Source of the DNA: Linnemannia elongata
Lineage: Eukaryota; Mortierellomycota; Mortierellomycetes; Mortierellales; Mortierellaceae
DNA: 64,000 nucleotides
Direction of reading: 5' to 3'
NCBI GenBank assembly: GCA_036320915.1
Contig: JAXBDG010000003.1
Span: 620,001 to 684,000 of the forward strand
Of the stretch, positions 56,704-64,000 are shown in pieces. A program made the position numbers and the translations under genes. Under the pieces are notes generated by a model, which was not told the origin of the DNA, did no database searches, and worked only from the letters and a program-made list of their open reading frames with translations. The first letter of the stretch is position 1, and every line of letters begins with the position of its first letter.

Positions 56704-59700
56704 ATGGCCGAGCTTCCAAGGCCGCGTCCCTCCAAAACAAACCCTATTCAGTCCACCAACAACAACGGCTCTGATGAGGAGCAGGAGACTTTTCTCCGCC
56801 AACCAGAGCCCGTCCAACCTGGTGACAGGTTCTTTGACCGCCCTGCTCTAGCCTTCAACCCCGCGTCGGTGCCTCTCGAGGAGAATGAGCTGGGATTGTT
56901 TGTGAAGGCTGGAACTCCTGAAGTCGACGAGGAACTTGTCAAGGACTTGGAGGAGCACGAGGAGAACGCGCACGCCTCCAGTTCTCGCGCGACAAGGGAT
57001 CATGAAGACGAAACTATGGACGCGCCCATCGATGTCGACACCGAAGGACCCGTTTTCAGCACCCCAAGTTCCATTCTCATAACGAGCTCTGGAAGCGCGG
57101 ACAAGGCGAATCAGGAGCAGCACACATCGACTTCACGCGCAACCTCAAAGGCCAGCTTCAAGGATCTTATGAACCCAACAACAACGGCTGCTAGGACATC
57201 AACGCGTTCTATCTTCGAAGAGTCTGTCAAGCCACCTACTTTCAACTCGACCCTCTTCTCCTCCTCCGAGAAAAACGACTTTGCTTCTAGGATAGCAGGA
57301 CAGGAAGACAAGGGCGAGGTTGAAGTCGAGAAGCAAGAGCAGGATGTAGAGAGCCCGGACAAGGATCAGGAGGCTGCCAAGCCCATTACACTTTTCCCTG
57401 TGTCACAACCAGACCGCGGACTTGTTCTCGCAGTCAAGGAGCAGGGGGATGACGATCAGCATGTTCCTGACGACGAGGAGGACGAGGAAATTCCCGTCAA
57501 CTACCCTTCATTGTCGGATTTGTCACATTCCAGAACGACAAGGAAGGCACCACAGCAATCTTTCGAGACATCCACACCTGCTGCCGTCCCAACACTGCCC
57601 GAATCGACGAACATCAAGCGCTGGGATCTCGAGAAGGACGAGGAGCTGTCGGATGCAGAGATTGATCTGGACTTTATCAACCCACGTTCTAAAGAACTTC
57701 AGGATTCACAGGATTTGCTGTCACCTGCGGCCCAGGCTGCTACCGAGTTGAGGGTATCGCCATTTGCGGCTTTCTTGGATGCTGCTCCTTTGCGGTCCTC
57801 CGTACCGTATTCAGGTGACGAGTTAGCGAGATCTGGTCGCAAGGGAAAGCAGGGAATGGTATCTCATTCTGACGATGAATCGGATCACGACATCAAGGAT
57901 TATGCTGGAGCAGCTGCTCTTGCAGGAGGCGCGCTTTTGGCAAAAAAGATCCTTGGAGACAAGGATTCAGGAGATGAGGACTCTGCAGGAGACGTGGACT
58001 TGGCGTCGCTGTTGCGCGAACCGTTGTCCAAGGTTCTGGGCCGTCAGTTTAAGCCAGCAGGATCAGAGAGAAGTTCAACGTCGGACGATGACATGTTGTT
58101 TGCGGGAGGTGTTGGAGGTGCTGTCAAGTCCCTTTTGGATATGTCATCGCAGAAGCAGGGCGATGTCTCTGACGACAATGCTTCCGAGGCATCCATCCCG
58201 ACATTTACGGCAGCAGAAAAGGGAAAGCAGCCAGTCCGGAATACTCAAGTTACACCAGTTGCACTGCGGGAACCCCTGGATGATCTTCCACCCATCAACA
58301 GTCTTGCAGACAAGACTTTCGGCTCTGTCGGTATGGCCCCCGTACTGGACATGCTGAGCCCTACGCCTGTGTCACCTCCTGCACCCTCAAGGCATGGACC
58401 CCGGTCTGGAATTTACCCAGCACCACCACCAGAGCCTTGGGGTCATGGTTCTCTTGGGAACACCCTGTCACAACGCCGGTCTCCCATCAACAATGTCAAG
58501 ACTGACTCTGCCGACTCTAAGGATGCATTCAACCACGATCCCAACTTGGCTTTTGCAATCTTGCCTCGGAAACAGCCTATTGCTGCTCAGCCAAAGCCCG
58601 CCGAGGGAGTAAGATCACTCTTGTCCGACTACCCTGACATCGTTCCTAAGCCTGCCGCCGCCTCTGTGCCAACCGTGACTTTGCCTGCTGATCCTACTAA
58701 GGCGCCTGTTCTGCGTGGTCGCTATGAACTCCCCTCCATCAACAAGATTGATCAGTGGAAGAGCAAGAACAGCCTGGCACCAAATGCCTTCAGACGTCTT
58801 GTCTTCAACGTCCTTGCCCTGTTCGTGTCCAACAGAGTCATGAAGGGACGCATCTACAAGTATGAATACTATTCCTTTGTTTTCAGCGCATTCTTGTATT
58901 ACGGGTGATATATTAATCAACAGTTAATTTTTGGTTTTGATCTTAGGTCCTTTATCGGCCTGCTTTCGTCGGTTATCAGCCCTTCGATTATTTATTGGAC
59001 AGGTAACATTAATGTGCCTACGAAACATTGCCTTCTTTACATGGATGACAAATTTCATAAGAGGAAGCAATGGTCTGACCTGCCACCCTTACTTTTTTGA
59101 TCGCATAGAATGGGCTGTAATCATAGTTCTGTTGTTCAACGTTGCGGAGGTGATCTACAGTTACACACGCAGAGCCAACAACTTCGAGACCCTGCCCTTG
59201 ACCCCATCACAGAGAGCCCTCCTCGGTCTGGAGCCTGTTGCTTCCAAGGTTCCTGGTGCAGTCCCAATCTTCAAGAAGCCTGCTGTTGCTGTAAGTCACT
59301 TTAAATCCTTTTTTCTTATGTTTATAAAAACGATAAATTCACCTCACTAACCCTAATTGACATACCTGTACTACTAGCCACAAAACTTGACAGAGAGACC
59401 TATTATGAGTACCTATGTGAGCCCCTCGCAGGCGTCGCTCACCTCATCCAGGACTGCTTTCCAGAAACCAGTTGTGTCATCGATTTCTTCAGAGTACAGA
59501 GATGCTGCAACGATCTTAAACAAGTCCATGTCCCGCGCATTCAACACCATCTCTGTACAGGATAAGGCCGGCGTGGAACGCTTGATGCGCAATGTGGAAG
59601 CCAGGGAGGAACTCAAGGCTGAGTGGAAGGGTGTCGACTCTGATCCCAGCAAGCGTGCGTTTGGTCTCCACTCTGCATATGGCACTCCTCAAGCCGGTCT

Positions 59701-61206
59701 CCAGGGTGGCATCGATATGTCTCACGCCGGCGCCCACATGACTGAACATACTACTCGACCCGATCTTCTCGCCAGCATCAACTCGCGTGGCCCCGTCAGC
59801 AGATACCAGCCTGCACTTAGAACCACCCTCTCCAAGGATCACACCTCCAAGACGGACTTGCAAAAGGATGGACTCTACGTTTTCGGGCATAGTAAGGTCC
59901 TCAAGTCCCTTAAGTTGTCAGAGGAGCATTTGGACAGATGGGTTTTCAACCTTCGCAACTGGTTATGGGACAGGGTTGTCAAGCATGTCTGCAGTGAGAT
60001 GGAGGTAGTCGACGCAGAGCTGGCCAAGCAAGGACTGTCATACTTGGACTGCAAGTCGGCCACTATGTTTTACACTTCAGGGCCTCTGCCTCAAAATGCT
60101 ACCAACGGAAACGCAGCCTCGGCCGCAGCAGCAGCGCCAGCACCAACAGTAGCACCCATGACCAACTCTCTTGGGTGGGGTGCAGCCAGTATCGCCAACC
60201 CTCGCATGCCCAGTGCGTTCGCCCCAATTACCAGCCAGCCCCAGCAGCCTTTGTTGCCCACTTCCCTTCAGGATCTTGACGCCCGTTATGGAGAGGTATG
60301 CTCCCCCGTCGTCTTGCAATGTCGATTGCTCTGGGCAAGAGTGTCGCGTTATTATGGCAGGTATTCTAACCACAGTAAAACTTGCGACGTTGTTTCTTAT
60401 AGAGCCCTATTGTAAAGCAGAGAATGGTTCTGGAGCTCTACCTTGCCATTCCTGGCTTTGCCAACCGCAAGTACGTCGTTGAGCGGTTACAAGGTAAGCA
60501 CTTTTTTGCTTTTATCAATTATCTGTTTTTAGATCTCGTATCCGTGCAATGCTTTTACGAAGTACAGCGTCTAATCGGTGTTTTTCGTGTACTACAATTA
60601 GCTATGGGACCATTGCTTAGCCACTTTAGCTGGGACTCGACTGGAGTGACTTGGGAGGGCGGCAGAAAGACATGGACAGCGGACTTGCCTACGGACTCGC
60701 AGATCATTATGCACCTATTTACGGTGTACATGGATCTGGCCATGCCTGCTCAACCAAGTCAGTCATACGATCGGTTCCCATTCTCGTATAAGCACTATGT
60801 GCCCATGGAAGCGAAACCCGACGCTACGACATCACTGCAAATCAAGCAGACTGCCAAGTACCCACCCAACTACAACCTTGTTGTTGAAGGAGCAATGTGG
60901 GAGGTTATTCCTGTAAGTCACAGTGCACTATTTTATTTTATTTTCGTTGTTTACTTCGTGGTCGATCATTTGTTGTTTAGCTTTTGTTTACAGCGATACT
61001 TTATGCAATGTTGTATATTCCTAACCCTTTGTGTGTGTGTGTGTGTATATTTGCATTTTCATTATTAGAAACGTCTGAATGTGTGGTACACGCTGGTTTT
61101 GTTTATCTACATGGTGATGAAGGACCATGGAGGGTACATTGGGCAAATCAACATTGGCACTAGGAGAATCGGTCTTGGGGATGTGGTCGAAGGCTACGAT
61201 GTCTAA
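56704..61206 (+). CDS. TMEM209-like nuclear envelope protein (CytochromB561_N domain) with long N-terminal extension
   Basis: Seven exons, 56704-58859, 58947-59002, 59109-59290, 59378-60295, 60403-60493, 60602-60912 and 61069-61206, all in consistent phase, give about 1283 residues. The first 690 are acidic, Ser/Pro-rich and disordered. Three hydrophobic segments follow: about 700-713, SFIGLLSSVISPSIIYWT at 719-737, and WAVIIVLLFNVAEVIYSY at 739-756. The C-terminal domain (about 900-1283) matches TMEM209: SEEHLDRWVFNLRNWLWDRVVKHV, LPTSLQDLDARYGE, RMVLELYLAIPGFANRKYVVERLQ, LPTDSQIIMHLFTVYMDLAMP, and a final VLFIYMVMKDHGGYIGQI. In animals TMEM209 associates with nuclear pore components at the nuclear envelope. 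The Pfam name of its domain (cytochrome B561 N-terminal) does not imply electron transport. No heme ligands are evident. Confidence 0.85.
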
Positions 61207-61858
61207 TACCAGGGGCTATTGTTGCATTGAGATGAGTCAGAAGGAGAGAGTGTGGATGTAAGAAAAAGAGAAGATTCCTCGACTCCTGCTGCGAGTTGTC
61301 CTGGATCTGCAGCGCCTCCGCGGACCTCATCTCCGACATGCTCAGTTCAATTGCAAGCCTGCAACCTACTTTTACATTTACACACGAAACAGGACAAGAT
61401 AGAAAATGAAGAAATGACGGCCAATGCGCCGCAGTTGACACAAGCAATTTCTCCCTGGAGAGCATATTTTTTTTTGAAGGGCTGAGTCGAGGGGAGTAAT
61501 ATGTACGACTGGACTAAAGGAGAGAGAGTGAAGGCGGTGCCAGAGAGGAGTCGTGAGTTTTGGAGTTTGGTCAATTGGTTAGGCTGCCCTTTTCATTATT
61601 GGGTTCAATTTGACACTTCTCTTCTTCTCTTCTACTTCCCGCCACCAGCAGCACTCGCCATTTTCCCACTCGCTCGCAAATAGATAAATAGAACCTCATT
61701 CACGCTTTTTCGAGTCCTTCAACCCTGTCAACATCCACCTTCTACCTTTCCCCTTCCTTACCCTCCTTTCTCATCTCTTACTCCCTCTCTCATCCGTTAC
61801 TACACTACTTACCACTTTCGCACATCCACACAAACCCAAAAGGAATCTCATCACCACC
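61207..61858. other. spacer between TMEM209-like gene and TRL1
   Basis: 650 bases: 3' flank, then a C/T-rich stretch (about 61700-61850) leading to the TRL1 start codon. No gene is seen. Confidence 0.5.
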
Positions 61859-64000
61859 ATGACAAACGTGGCGAACCAGCTCAAGAACATCCACATGCAC
61901 GACACCACCATCTCGACTGCCCCTGGGCGTTCTACCAAGGACCTGACCGAGGCCGATAATCTTATCCGCACGTTGCACACATATGCCGAGTCCAAGATAA
62001 AGGGCGCCAAGCGTGGACGCAACCTTGTCTATGGCAACCACTATGAACTCGACCTCCTCCATGAGCGACCCCCTATGAAGGTTGCCTCCACCAATGCTCC
62101 TGTCAGTTCTACGACCACACCTACAACAACCACCACAACGACTACGACAGCAACCTCTGAGAGGAAGGAGAAGGAGAAGAAGGATAAGAGCCATATCTTG
62201 GATGTCACATCGTGGAAGATGAACGAGTTTGAGTACTCGAGTGGTGCGCTTCCTACACTTGCTCGTGGACTGTTCACCTACCTCGATACCACTGGACTCT
62301 CCAAGACACCCGTTACTGTCCATTCAACCACTACCTCGACCTCGACCTCCACTTCGCCTCCCTTGTCCAAGAACCACCAAAGAAACAGGAAGCAGGCCGC
62401 TCAGTCGAATGATACCTCCAAGTTGACAGAGGAAGACACAACCCTACCTGTGCTAACAGGATCGGACGCTCTTGGCGTGTACCGCATCCTGCTCCGCGGA
62501 TACGACAAGTTTTTCAACGTGGGCGAAGTTCCCAAGACATCACCCGAGTGGATCGCAGAGAACACAGAGGGACCCTACGAAGTGACGCTCAAGGAGAACG
62601 GATGCATTATCTTTATGTCAGGATTGCCCCCTCACCTGGTGGGGCCTGAAGGTGGGTGTATTGTTACCAGCAAGCATTCCCTGGGATACGCGGACCCCGA
62701 GACTGGGAAGGTGACAGAGGTCACGCATGCTGGCAAGGGACGTGAGTGGCTCGAGAAGGGGCTTATGGCCCAGGGGAAGACTGTTGAGCAATTTGGGCGA
62801 TGGCTTTGGGACCATAACCTGACCGCCGTTGCAGAGGTAATTATTTCATACTGATCGCGTCATTGTTGATGTGTAATATTTGTATGCTTGAAGCATTGTA
62901 CTCAATTCGTTCTTTTATTTAACTGCCACGTAGTTATGTGATGACAGCTTTGAGGAGCATATTCTGGAGTACCCCATCGAAAAGTCGGGATTGTACCTTC
63001 ACGGATTGAACCGCAACACGGTTGATTTCCAGACATTGCCCAGCAACAAGGTCCAGGAGTTTGCCAAGGAGTGGGGGCTGAGACTAACCGAGTACGTGAC
63101 TTTCAACACCCACCAGGAAGTCATGGACTTTGCTGACGAGGTCAGGAATGCAGGAGAGTATGACAACCGTGCGGTCGAGGGATTTGTCGTTCGTTCCAAG
63201 GTCAAGAAGGAAGGAACAACACACTTTTTCAAGATCAAGTACGATGAGCCTTATCTCATGTACCGCGAATGGCGTGAGATCACCAAGCGTCTGTGGGGTA
63301 TTGAGGTTAAGGAAGCGACCGAGGCTGCCAAGGTTGAGGCCAAGCGCGCTGCAGAGCGGACGAGAATTGCTACCATGGAGCACTATAAGCCCAAGAAGCT
63401 CGTGTCTGAGACCAAGGAGGTTGCACCCGTCGAGGAGTTTAAGATCAGGATGCGGTACCCTCTCACAAAGCACTACGTCGAGTTTGTCAAGAACCTGATT
63501 AAGACCCAGCCTACTCTCTTTGCTGGGTACAACAAGAACCAGGGTATCATTGCTATCCGAGATATGTTCCTGAAGTACTGGGAGTCCAAGTCGGCGCAGG
63601 AGCAGGATAAGCTGATCACGGGTGCTGTTTCGGGAGCGGTCTCGGGTGCATCGACGGAGGATGATTTCCAGCGGACAGTTATTATCCCCATTGCGACTAT
63701 TGGATGCGGAAAGACGACTGTCAGCGTTGCTCTCTCAAAGCTGTTTGGGTGGGGTCATGTCAGCAGCGACGACTTTCACCACTACCGCAAGACCTCGGGA
63801 CAGCAGTTCATGAAGGCGGTCGTGAGGACACTCAAGGACCACACGGTCGTCATTGCGGATCGGAACAACCACGAGTTTTTGCATCGTCAGAAGATCATGG
63901 AGACTGTCAAGGCCGTCTACCCTAAGACACGGTTCGTTGCTCTCTACTGGTCGCACGAGGAGATGCCCATCAACACTGTCCGGGAAATTGAGATAGAGCG
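61859..64000 (+). CDS. TRL1: fungal tRNA ligase Trl1 (partial, right edge)
   Basis: Exon 1 is 61859-62836; exon 2 starts at 62934 and runs off the window, so about 680 residues are visible. Trl1 seals tRNA exons after intron removal and, in yeast, HAC1 mRNA during the unfolded-protein response. Domain 1 is the adenylyltransferase: SWKMNEFEY, LARGLF, motif I LKENGCIIF with nucleophile Lys245, motif IV EGFVVR at about residue 408, and a Lys/Arg-rich stretch to about 470. Domain 2 is the polynucleotide kinase, with P-loop IGCGKTTV (Gly583-Thr588). The cyclic phosphodiesterase domain should follow outside the window. Two low-complexity inserts, Thr-rich (about 83-105) and Ser/Thr-rich (about 155-190), are unusual. 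The intron border is GAG|GTAATT to GTAG|TTA, phase 0. Confidence 0.93.

Overview
The window is nuclear DNA from a filamentous fungus, most likely an early-diverging one (Mucoromycota or Mortierellomycota, Mortierella-like). Reasons: spliceosomal GT-AG introns of about 60-390 nt, often with CTAAC-like branch sites; fungus-specific proteins (a DASH-complex Dad3 subunit and a fungal tRNA ligase); a Slo-type K+ channel with RCK domains; and long pyrimidine-rich leaders and A/T homopolymers between genes. The genus is inferred from overall style; no marker gene here proves it.

Layout. 0.5-2.3 kb: SLC35F-type transporter (minus). 8.6-11.9 kb: a 1094-residue membrane-anchored, mostly disordered protein with a PP1-docking-like motif (plus), preceded by about 6 kb of pyrimidine-rich non-coding DNA. 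15.8-17.3 kb: Ser-rich protein with repeated basic-Ser motifs (minus). 20.7-21.3 kb: small secreted 8-Cys, probably GPI-anchored protein (minus). 27.0-32.7 kb: 11-exon Slo-family K+ channel (plus). 33.1-34.1 kb: Dad3 with a long Q/S-rich tail (minus), divergent from the ALG8 glucosyltransferase at 34.5-36.7 kb (plus). 37.2-38.8 kb: SIKE/FGFR1OP2-family coiled-coil protein (plus). 39.0-42.0 kb: two tandem minus-strand paralogues of an unrecognised duplicated-domain family, one with a frameshift and a coding minisatellite. 43.3-45.2 kb: broken coding-like remnants, including a possible TnpB/Fanzor-like C-terminus. 45.5-46.2 kb: ER FKBP ending in KDEL (plus), convergent with FRG1 at 46.3-47.5 kb (minus). 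48.7-50.1 kb: F-box/LRR-like protein (minus). 51.0-53.3 kb: exocyst SEC6 (minus), divergent from a Rog1-like serine lipase at 54.3-56.4 kb (plus), with two nested hairpin MITEs in the shared upstream region. 56.7-61.2 kb: TMEM209-like nuclear-envelope protein (plus). 61.9 kb to the right edge: fungal tRNA ligase TRL1 (plus), cut by the window end.

Most genes are unlinked housekeeping functions: N-glycan assembly, ER folding, exocytosis, kinetochore, tRNA splicing and ion transport. I see no biosynthetic cluster, CRISPR array, rRNA or convincing tRNA. The least ordinary material is the tandem duplicated-domain pair, the nested perfect-hairpin MITEs, the transposon-like relic near 45 kb, and the Slo channel with an arginine-poor S4 and no recognisable calcium bowl. 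Exon borders were placed by eye from splice signals, reading-frame continuity and family similarity. No alignment or search was run.
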